A stretch of DNA of 64,000 nt from Choristoneura fumiferana (taxonomy: Eukaryota > Arthropoda > Insecta > Lepidoptera > Tortricidae), in contig NC_133478.1 in assembly GCF_025370935.1 (NCBI RefSeq), forward strand, positions 2,150,461 through 2,214,460, written 5' to 3'. A model generated the notes under the pieces. It did no database searches. It was not told the origin of the DNA and saw only the letters and a list, made by a program, of their open reading frames with translations. Positions 54,126 through 64,000 of this stretch are shown here, one piece after another (the stretch's first letter is position 1; each line of letters begins with the position of its first letter). The position numbers and the translations under genes were made by a program.

Positions 54126-57100
54126 TGTTGTATTACCAAAGTTACAAATGTGTTTCTATCCAACTTTCGAGTCGCTTAAACAGATTTAACAATTCAATTT
54201 AATAAACAAATGTGTCTTTTCGGTAAATACGTACCTATGAGTTGAAGATTCCTCGAGCACGGGCATCTCAAATATTAATTCCATCGAATTGGCTCATCCG
54301 TGCTGTGTCGGTTGGTGTATTCCTCGTGTTGAATTATTCAGAAGACGGACGCGCGGGAAGTAAAGCCAACAGGATATAGATCCGGTTCCTCTAGCACTAG
54401 GGAGGGAGATTGTTAACGTCTTTGGATAACCAATGTGACTTTATGTGACAAAAGATCTAAGTGACATAATGTAGACGACCACTCATTAACGTGACATTAT
54501 GTTTATCATTAAAGCCAAGATAGTTGCTTATCTACTATAATACGAGTAAATACAGCACAATTTCAAATTCGTGATTTCATTAGCAACCAAATAATTCCTT
54601 TATTAAGGTTTTCAGAGGGGAATATATCACGCGGCATTATGATTTCCGTGACAGATCCCGTTAACGGGTCCATTAATTTGACATCGTGTGCGGCAAGTTA
54701 ATCCTATTACAAATCATAAATTGCCTTTTAAAGAACATATTTATTCGGGACACGTAAAAAGCGGCACCGTCTCTGTGACGCTTTTGAATACTCAATGCGC
54801 TTATTATTAACCTCCTTGCATACATATAAAGATTTCTCGCAAAATATAGACATAGACCTCAATTCTAAGAATAAGCAAGTGCTAACGAAACGAGTTTAAA
54901 AGAAAAGCGTCGTTCAAATCTGACATAACGAGGAGCAGCTAATTTAGCATTCGGCGACGGCAAAACAAATTTGGCGAAGTAAAATTGTTAGTTCATTGTT
55001 GAAGGCGAACAATCGTGATGTTTCAAATAGGGAAACAAAGAGAATTATTCAAATTAACTAATTTCGAGAAATGTTTACAAATATCATGCAAATGCGTGTT
55101 CGATTCATACAAATACACGATTCCGGGAACAACTTTGCTGTTGCGAAGTCGCGAATATTATCAGGTTGTTTTATGCTTTCTAAATTTTCCCAAATATAGA
55201 CGTTGCCCTTTCGTATTTTGTTTTAACACTTGATTAAAGTAGTTTCACACTACGTAGCCGTCGATGATAAGTAGCAAAATGTCGTGCTAGCTTCAGTCAC
55301 GTCAAGCAAGCCGTATAAATAAATACTATAAATAGTATCTACAAGTCTGTTCTATAATTCTATAAGTAACTGTGAGACCTAACGATCCTACAGCTAGTGC
55401 CACGTGGCTGACTTTATGACCTTTAATTTGAAAGTCAAGGAGTGAACTTTAACCAATATGAAGGTTTGTTCAACTACTAGTATTTAATAGTTACAAAACC
55501 CATATTTGATGTTGGGCTCTTCAAAAATTATACACAATGCAAAATTATTGGGTCGTCGTCTCCCTTCAGACAAGATCTCGGCAACTATAAGTACACAACA
55601 AAACGTATATAACAAACGCGAAAAAACAGAAGGGTGAGGGTGCAACATACCTTCGAGGGATATTGTTATCTTGTTTGTCGGGTGTGGAACGGATATTTTA
55701 TGCGGTGAAAGGGCAGATAATATGGTAAACAAGGAGAAATTTTGTTTACAGATAGCCAAAAGTCGGGGTTGCCGTTTTAATGAAATTGCAAAAGTTATCG
55801 CGACGACACGCCTTCTGCGTTCGCCGCGAGCGGTTCGTTTTGGGGGTTTTATTAACTGAAACTGTGCATTAAACTGTACTTTCTACAATCATATCAGCAT
55901 AGCGTGGAGATGGAGAGATTTTCTTTATTTTAATCCCCAACTTTAAGTATAGCAAGACGTTACTCTTTGCAATAACACTATTTGAGGTTTGGCAAGCTTT
56001 CGGTGAGAATTAATTCAGAAAACTTCCCACAAAGAAGACCGTTACGACAGCGTCCCTCGGGTCCATTCGCCAAGTTTGTGTTTGCCAATGGCAGGGAATT
56101 CTGTTTACTTATTACACTGGCAAAATTTCACTGAGGGGAAATATTTGCAGCGTTTTGGCGAGCTATTATTGTTTTGTAGGGAACTGAATAATATTTGTGA
56201 TATGAGGAAGATACTACTCAAAAAGTGTGTTCAATCCAGTGTTCAACTTTCATCCAGAAATAAATTATATTACGTAATAAATTCAACGTGTCTACGTCTT
56301 TAATATTCACGTCTGTTTCATATCTCGTGACAAGAACTAAATTTATATGACCCATTTTTATAGATTTTAGAGTTGTCGCCTATCAATAAATTCACTCGTC
56401 TGTATTTCCGCATAAATACAATCTAGGGCTCTTCAAGGCTAGAGTGAATAGGCTGTTACTGAACCAGTGAGATACACCTTATGCCTCATCTGCACTTAAC
56501 GTCAGGTGAGATAGGAGTCAATCACGGTCAGTTTCGTGTAAAAATTTTTTTTATAAAAAACTTATGCGGACATTTGGCTATTAGGCAACAGGAGAGATAA
56601 ACTATGCCGTAACCCGGACAATAAGAAGAGCATCTTTATAGTAAAGTCCATCGATAAGGAAATTTACACTTGCATGTATGTTTCCGTATTCAGGTTCATT
56701 GTCCCCAATGCCCCTTGATATTTTGAGACGTCGCTGAATAACCATTGCTTGTTATCATTTCACTTACTAAAAATCAAACGAAAACAGTCAACCGTTACGA
56801 ACTTTCGGTGAAACAAAAGGTAGAAGTGGCCTCCTTTGTTTCAAAGTTCTTTTTAATGTTACGGAATTTCCAAGGACCCCGGGTTGGAAAGTTTAAAAAA
56901 ATTAATGGTTTCATCCAAACTTTGTTTCAAGATAATCTTTCAAGAGCTCTCAAGTAACGTAGGTTTAGAAAACTTAAGCAGTCAGCAACTAGACCAAATG
57001 ATACGATGTTTATATATTTGTTGATCAATTATGGGTTGCCACTTGATATTGTTAAAGTTGCATTTAAAAAAATTACGGATAAACTTCAGTAGAAACATAA

Positions 57101-59050
57101 ATTTACAAAGTTCAAAGATCGAGCTCCTGAAATGCAGAACTAAACTCACAAAGGAACACATGCATAATTTAAAATGACTTAGATTCATATCTGTGGAGAG
57201 CGAGAAGGGGCGGAAAAAATACTTACGCATTCACTTTCCTTTCATCATTACGGTTATGTAGAATGATAGAATTCACAGCTACAGGTGAAAATGTTACTCT
57301 ACAAGAAATTTCTTATCTGGATAACACGGGCATAATACGGTTATTACTGTGAACTTTTGTAAAAGGCCGGGTCCGAAAGGCGAAATAACAGGAAGCCTCC
57401 ATCACCATTGTTTGGCCGCGGCCTAACTGAGGAGCCTCGGTGACATTGACAAACGACTTCTGAATAACTAAAACATTGTTACGGAAACGAGGCGTTTTGG
57501 ACTTAAACGTTACATTACTGTCACGCAAATTACCATTCATATTTTAGTCAAATTCGTTACGAAGCTTTGGTACAATTCCATCATTTTCCTTGCATTATCC
57601 CTTAGCTTTTAAAACGAACTGTGTTAGCGGAAACCATCAATCTCCAGAGTTTCAAAGACTTAATTCACACGACACCTTACCTCTTCAGACACGTCCCGAG
57701 TATTTCCGCTGTTTCAGTTCAAAGTGGATAACATATCCCTTCAGTACGTCAAATTAGCAAGGAAATAAAGTAATTCTGCCTTTCGTCGCACCACTTAAGC
57801 CGCGACCCTCTTCAGAGTAACAAACGCGAGGCGTGGGTTTTGTTAAAAATGTACGTAGCGGGGTGCACGCACTCAGACGCCAATTAATGTGAGTGGAGGG
57901 GGTTTCTCCGCAGGTGGGAAGTGTTGGCAGCTACACTCGGAATTACGGAGGCTGGATCTTGGTTTTGTTTTACCAAGCGTGCTCTCGGAAACTAGAGTTA
58001 GCCATTAAAAAGAGAAACATTAATGCACGCGAATAAAAGCTCATGCGTGCAGCATAAAAAAAGAGAATGCATTAAAAATAATAAAATAAACTTGAAGCAG
58101 TCATCAGCAAAAGCAAGCTCATTCATAATCCTCAATATCCTTACTAAATTTTAAAAATACGAAATTTACTCCCATCTGTCTGTTACCTACCGCTTCACTT
58201 GACATGTGCGCCGCGTCACCGCGCCGCCGATGAATTTGATCGGCGTATATTCGGCGTGGCACCCATTTCATTTATTTTGCGATTGTATACTTCTTTGCTA
58301 ATTGATTCATTTCAATACAATAATTGAGTCTTTTTAACGACATTCATTTTGTAAGCTAAAACATTCAATCTTCCTTTCAAATCAAACTTACGAGATTTCA
58401 CAGCATAAAAGTGTTAATTTGTAAATTATGACGCTGTGTGAAATCTATAGTGGAGGGAGAGCTCATATAATGGGCCATAGGCTGACAGTTTGTGTCACTA
58501 GAATATCGCTTTTAGGTTAGGCATTGGGTTTTAAGATTACCAAAGAAATCTTTCAATCATTATCATCAGTGGCGTGAGCTCTTTCACGGTATTTAACGTT
58601 GATGTAACTATAGAATTATCTGCTTGTTACTATAAAAAGAGAACCACCAGCAAAGTGCAACGTTGCATTGGATGCTTGGAAGACGCCCAATACGCTCTAG
58701 ACTCTAGAGATATGTCTAACCAAAGAGGATCACCCACACCAGGCCAGAATCAAAATTAATGAAGAATCACCTCCGCCTTCTACAAAATTCACAAGCGTGC
58801 CTTGTTAGTGTTACTACGAGGGCGCGTCCATTGCTGCAGCCCCTCATGTCCTGGAATCCAGTTACGTGAGCGGGAACAATGTGGGATTTTAGTCAGTGGA
58901 AGTCGAAGAAGTTGTTTGCAGTTGTGTGAATAACATGTATTATACCATCTTGTATGTACCCATTTTCTGCAATAGACTTAACTTATCTTATCTTTGTTCG
59001 GCGTTGGGTATTCAGGAGTATAATCTGACAAAAAAAGGAGTCTAGTATAA

Positions 59051-59294
59051 GGCCTATTGTCCACGTAGACCGCACGTCATACGCACGACATCGTCATTTG
59101 ATGCTCGCGTACAGCTTGCTTGCCTCTTGCGTGGGAAAGGAACGACACTGTCCACGAAGACGCAACGTTTCGTCAAGCAGCTCCTACGAATAATTTTCAG
59201 CTCCGTGGACACTGTTTCGTTCCTTTCTACGCAGCATGCAAGCGTCAAATGACGATGTTGTGCATATGACGAGCGGTCTATGTGGGCAATAGAC
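59051..59294. mobile_element. 244-bp multi-arm inverted-repeat element
   Basis: GGCCTATTGTCCACGTAGAC and GTCTATGTGGGCAATAGAC are the ends. Inner pairs include GTCATTTGA/TCAAATGAC and the ACTGTCCACG/CGTGGACACTGT repeats, so one whole side mirrors the other. No coding content. Confidence 0.6.
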
Positions 59295-59559
59295 TTAACT
59301 CCTCACCTCCATAGTCATAAGCTGGGAGTGCGGCACATTTTTTGAGCAGGCGCAGTGAGAATTAAACTGATTATTTATAATAACAATACAAAAATCAGTT
59401 TTTAAACTTCGACGGTACGCGTAAGAACGTCACAGGTTTGTAAGACATGATCAGTAAGGGTAGATTTGTGTAATAATGAAGTAATTTTTCTATCATGTGA
59501 AAAATAATAGCCACGCCAACTTCACGCCGATCACGATCTCGCTGCCGGCGCCGGTCCAA

Positions 59560-59736
59560 AAACCACTGATTCTTCACGCTTAAACCACTGAACCAATTTA
59601 AATGAAATTTGGTATGCAGATAGTTTGAGACCTTGGAAAGGACATATGATAGGAATTTTATCCCTGGACATTGCATAGGGCCTGTGGGATAGCGATAAAC
59701 AAGTTCTTCGCAGACGGAATCGCGGGCAACAGCTAG
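59560..59736 (+). mobile_element. Helitron-like or LINE-derived repeat, 3' end
   Basis: AAATGAAATTTGGTATGCAG, TGGGATAGCGATAAACAAGT and CGCGGGCAACAGCTAG followed by T. It shares its last 16 bases with the element at 49500-49671 but the body differs. Confidence 0.5.
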
Positions 59737-60011
59737 TAATAGTAACTAATATAGATCCATGGCTCCCAGCAACACTATGTCATAATAAAACAACAACGCT
59801 ACAATCGCAACGTTTGTAAAAAATGTAAACCTGCGGTTGCGCCGGCGCCTATCCGCCCACGCGTTATCAACAGCAGTGAATAAATCCTTCGGCTGACTGA
59901 CCTTTGGCTGCAGCTCGGTTTATTTAGCATAACTCAAATTCTCTGCCGAGATTTCATCATTGACGTTAATACCATAATTTCGTGAGATACTTTGGTTTTC
60001 AGAGTTCATCG

Positions 60012-60591
60012 TTTTTTAGGGTTCCGTAGCCAAAATGGCAAAAACGTAACCCTTTTAGTTTCGCCGTGTCTGTTTGTCTGTGTCTGTCTGTCTGTCCGTC
60101 CGCGGCTTTGCTTAGGGACTATCAATGCTAGAAAGCTGTAATTTTGCACGAATATATAATTTTTTTAGAGTACCATTTTTTTTTTCTCATTCAACCTTGT
60201 GAGGGGTATCGTTGGATAGGTCTTTTAAAGCCATTAGGGGGTTGCTAAAACGATTTTTCGATTCAGTGATTTGTTTGCAAAATATTTAACTTTAAAGTGC
60301 AAATTTTCATTAAAATCGAGACCCCTAAAATCTAAACCAATGGGTGGAAAAATTTGAAAAAATTTAAGATGGTAGTAAGTATATCAAACTTTCAAGGAAA
60401 ACTATAACGGCTAAGTTTGCTTGAGAATTATTAGTAGTTTAAGAGTAAATAGCAGCCTAAGGTATAAAATATACCTAAACTTGGAAGATTCCGTATAAAA
60501 TGCGATATCCTTAGAAAAATATTACTTAATTTTTTCCTAATGGCTACGGAACCCTATTTGGGCGTGTCCGACACGCTCTTGGCCGGTTTTG
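60012..60591 (+). repeat. Large dispersed repeat with GGGTTCCGTAGCC inverted termini
   Basis: AGGGTTCCGTAGCC at 60018 and GGCTACGGAACCCT at 60542 are inverted and next to TA. A CTGTCTGTCTGTCCGTCCGC stretch follows the left end. The repeat seems to run on through GTGTCCGACACGCTCTTGGC. It is widespread in moth genomes in my experience. No ORF. Confidence 0.6.
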
Positions 60592-61276
60592 ATCTAATCA
60601 GTCAGGATAACAAATTGAAATTATCTAAGGGCCGCGTTTCGCTGTGCGAGGATGTATTGTGAGGCTCGTTAAAGCTGTTTCTACTAGAAACTCCTGAGCG
60701 AGGATAGGTAAAAGAAGCGACAACGTTGTTACAAATTTTCATTCTCTAGTAACTTCAAAGAGTATCACGAGAACTAAACCACATTCCTCAAAGGCATCAA
60801 CTAGTAAAACATGCCTTGCTTGTTATCATGGCGGTAGTATCGATGACATGTTTATAGTACCATTAATCTTTCACCATAAACAAACAGGTAAGTATGGCAG
60901 CTCACGCACAGTTTACATTCTGTCAACATGGAGTTTTAAAACGCTCTCGTACTTAACGGTAGTAAAACTAGTCACGATGTTTCATGTATTAAGTTACTCT
61001 GACAGTCCTAAAAAGCAGCGATTACTATCCAGTAAGTATCCACTTAGGGCATTACGTGATAAATCGTTCGTATATTAAGAGATAAACATATATAGCCGGT
61101 AGTCATCACAGTCATGTTTGTAGATAAAAAAACTAAAATGATTTTAGGGTTCACCATTGTAGTAAATGACCGGCCTAAATGTTGACTGTACGCAGTCCGC
61201 TTCAAAATTTTGTTCAAGAGTAAATAGCCACTGCCCAGGCTGTTATTAATTTCTGAAAAGGTCAAAGGTTGACTTA

Positions 61277-61367
61277 GGGGTCATCCATAAATAACGTCAC
61301 ATATTTACGTGTGACAAGTGAGGGGAGGGGGCTCTAAAATTGGTTTGACATATTTTATGGATGGCCC
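61277..61367. mobile_element. Small MITE, GGGGTCATCCATAAAT type
   Basis: GGGGTCATCCATAAATAACG at the left and ATTTTATGGATGGCCC at the right, flanked by TTA and TAA. About 91 bp. Confidence 0.6.
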
Positions 61368-62195
61368 TAAAATGAAAGTGACGGGAAATGTCTACTCTAA
61401 AGGGGTGCTGATTGGTTAAAGATGTAGGTACCTTCAACACACAGGCGAAACTCGGATCAGAACACAAAGGCAACCCCGGAAAAAAGTTGCTAGACGTCTG
61501 GAAATTTTCGGACATATTAGAATATTACACTTGCCAAGATTCCAGAATTTTTGGACTCTTCCTTCAAATTTTCAAGGCTCTTTGTGTAAATCAGGATATT
61601 TTGTGACTCCTCAATCACGCTCGATATTATACGAATGACAGTTCTCGTGTCGAAAATTTATTAACACTAACCCTGCGTGAGTTATGTGAAATAGCCATAT
61701 ATTTTTATAATTAAAATCAAATCATTTTCCGCCGGCATCAAAATGGTTCTCTCTTAAAGAATAATAAATTAGATGAACCGGAAGTTGCATAGACAGTTCC
61801 AGGTTCTGTACTTAGTTGCTCTGGGCGCCACTTCACTTTTTATAACTTTGCAATGTCGCAGATGATTTATTATAACCACATTCTAACATTAGATGCTTAC
61901 GCCTCATCAAGGATTGCAGCCGTTTGACTGAGGTTTAAAACTTGTTTGCAAATTCCACACAATCCCCGCATATAAGGGGATCGCAAATAACCTATACATT
62001 TTACAAAGTTGTTTAGCATTTAAGTAAGTATAATTATTTAAAGGGAGACTGGCTATGCAGAAGTCACAGACTGCTTTACGAAATGTGTCAAGGAATTCCC
62101 AAGGCGAGATTGCATAATCGCGTTGTTAATTTTAAAACTCATTGGTGTTATGGTGTTGCATATGGCAAATATAAGTCTCTCAGGGTAATATTTAA

Positions 62196-62690
62196 TAGGG
62201 ATGGGCCGAATATTCGTTTTATATTCGGTATTCGGCATAATCGGCAGGTTTACCGAATATTCGTATCCGGCTGAATATTTGGCTAAATCACCGAATGTTC
62301 GGCAGTGGTACTCTTCTTTTTACCGCATTGAGCCATGTATGTGATGAGTGTTAAATGTGTTATTTTTTATGAGACTTCCAATAACAGCGGATAAAAAAGA
62401 TAGTTATTAATTAAAAACAAAATATAAGTATGTAGCTGTTTTGACATTAAGCAACAGTATTTTTTATAATAAAATAATATGTTAATATAATCAATGAGGT
62501 TTTTATTGTGAGAAATTAAGCGAGTTTTTTGTTTTAATCAAGAGTTGCAAGATTAAACATTTTAACAAAATTTAATCACATTTAAAGTTTCTACTTAGGA
62601 ATCAACTATTGCGAATATTCGGTTCGGTAAAGTTTTACCGAACATTCGGCCGAATCGTATTCAGTGAAACCAATGTTCGGCCCATCTCTA
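62196..62690. mobile_element. hAT-type non-autonomous element, perfect 8-bp target duplication
   Basis: 495 bp with ends TAGGGATGGGCCGAATATTC and GTTCGGCCCATCTCTA. Both sides are flanked by ATATTTAA (62188-62195, 62691-62698). Subterminal regions are filled with repeated CGAATATTCGG-like words in both orientations, a likely transposase-binding array. The middle is AT-rich with no transposase ORF. Confidence 0.85.
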
Positions 62691-64000
62691 ATATTTAATG
62701 TTAAATAAGCTAGTATTTCACCACTATCATAGCTGGTGGCAAGTGCAGATGAGGTTTAAGATGAAGCGCGAAGCACATTAATAAAATAAGCAGCATCCTA
62801 TGGTATGAATGCAACGCATTATTTTTCCAAAGATTATAGGATAAAGAGTAGGCTTATTCTTAAACACCCCATTTATTCAAACCTCACCTCCATGTTGCAA
62901 ATTGAAATCTTATCCCGTCAAACGGGAAGCTGTACGTAAACCGGGCAAACTAGTCAGACAACTATATAACCCCGCTTATCCCGGGCTAAAAGGCTGGAAA
63001 TTTAGTTAAATCCTAGATCGCAGAGCACTGTTGATTGATAGTCAAGCTAAGTTTCTCGAAGGGGTTTGGTTTTAAATCGTAATCATAATAGACAGGTGTC
63101 CCCAACACAGAAAATACTATCATTAAATATAAAAAAATATCATTAAAAAAGACAAACTGCGGTATAAATTAGTATAGTACCACATGTGCTGTCATTAAAA
63201 TATCAACAAGAGTTTTCAAATTGAACGTAAATCATGGTAAATCTAATACTGTTCAATTTTACTATCAAGAAGTACATGCACGTGTCGACCATTGATCAAA
63301 TAATAGCGATAGCGTGCAGTACAAGTAGTACAACAAAAAACGTAATGTCGTCAACATAAAACGTTGACTTCGTACATGGTTCTTAGAAGTAGTAACGCGA
63401 TTAGTGAGATCAACGCACTGCACCGCGTCGAAACGTCCTTGTCTAGCCGGGTTTAAAATCACGCCATTTTTATAGATATCACTAGCTTTTATTCCAAACG
63501 TAATGGTCTGTAACTTTGGCAAGATTAACAAGGGAACTTTAGACATTTTATGAATTGTTCCAGCCACAACGATTAACGTCCGATGAAACAAAGTCGATTA
63601 ATTTTACGGGCAGTTATTAAGTTTACGAGCTTTTGGATTCAAGTCGTTCCATTTTATTTGTTTCTGAAAGTTCCCGTAAAGAACAGGCGAAACAGGTGTT
63701 AAAAATAAGCTATTTTTAAAAATAAACAATTTATTGTAGACAGTTCCACGAATTAAACTACGTAACTAAACATAAAGCTTTGTAGCTTCTCGTCATATCA
63801 ACCCTTCAATTAGAATTTGGAATAGATTAGTTAGTTCTTTAAATAGTACCATCGATCAAGCAGACGCAATAAAAGATACATCTAAATTGCTACACACTAA
63901 AATGCCTAAGTCTTTAATTAGCAAATAATCGATCCTCAGGTCTTCAATAAGCTACAATCACCATAAATAGACGATCGTCGAAAGCTAATAGTCCGGGTGC

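Larger units (their letters stand above)
48491..64000. other. 15.5 kb without exons; probable upstream slpr intron
   Basis: I looked on the minus strand for an HRDLKxxN-encoding exon and for SH3-like coding sequence and found neither. No other gene is supported. ORFs of 60-125 codons show no domain. A longer minus ORF (49042-49419, 125 codons) is unrecognised and probably chance or degraded repeat. Repeats in this stretch are listed separately. Confidence 0.45.

Overview
This window looks like lepidopteran (moth or butterfly) nuclear DNA. The genes are split, with GT-AG introns and AATAAA poly(A) signals. Intergenic and intronic DNA is AT-rich and packed with small inverted-repeat elements, tRNA-derived SINEs and LINE tails of kinds I recognise from Lepidoptera. 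No bacterial, organellar or CRISPR feature is visible. The order-level call rests on repeat and protein resemblance only.

Left end (0.8-5.7 kb). The mitochondrial ribosomal protein gene mRpL33 lies on the minus strand in three exons, rebuilt by eye at 2936-2896, 2821-2718 and 945-887 (67 aa). It stands head-to-head with an intronless, GC-rich ELAV/Hu-family gene with three RRM domains on the plus strand (3703-4848, 381 aa). A GC-rich inverted-repeat element with a TTTAG target duplication sits in the second mRpL33 intron.

Middle (5.7-28.8 kb). I see no host gene. The main occupant is a nearly full-length non-LTR retrotransposon (about 18.23-23.42 kb). Its ORF1 has three zinc knuckles. Its ORF2 encodes endonuclease, reverse transcriptase, RNase H and a Cys/His tail, and is broken by three frameshifts. 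Around it lie MITEs, SINE-like tails and RTE LINE scraps.

Right half (28.85-48.49 kb, minus strand). This is the 3' part of a mixed-lineage kinase (MAP3K) gene, the apparent ortholog of Drosophila slipper (slpr). Ten exons join in phase to 745 codons: activation loop, kinase C-lobe, leucine zipper, linker and a long Ser/Tyr-rich tail. The 5' exons (SH3 and kinase N-lobe) are not found and probably lie beyond 64 kb. A separate exon, reached over a 67-bp intron, would give a shorter C-terminus. One intron carries a minisatellite whose unit spans the exon's own splice donor, so that intron holds many decoy donors. Another intron holds decayed copies of the kinase exon next to an RTE fragment.

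From 48.5 to 64 kb I find no exon on either strand. It is probably the upstream slpr intron or flank, with SINEs, a Helitron-like element, a hAT-type element with a perfect 8-bp target duplication, and other repeats. Splice sites and products were read by eye and none is supported by transcript data.
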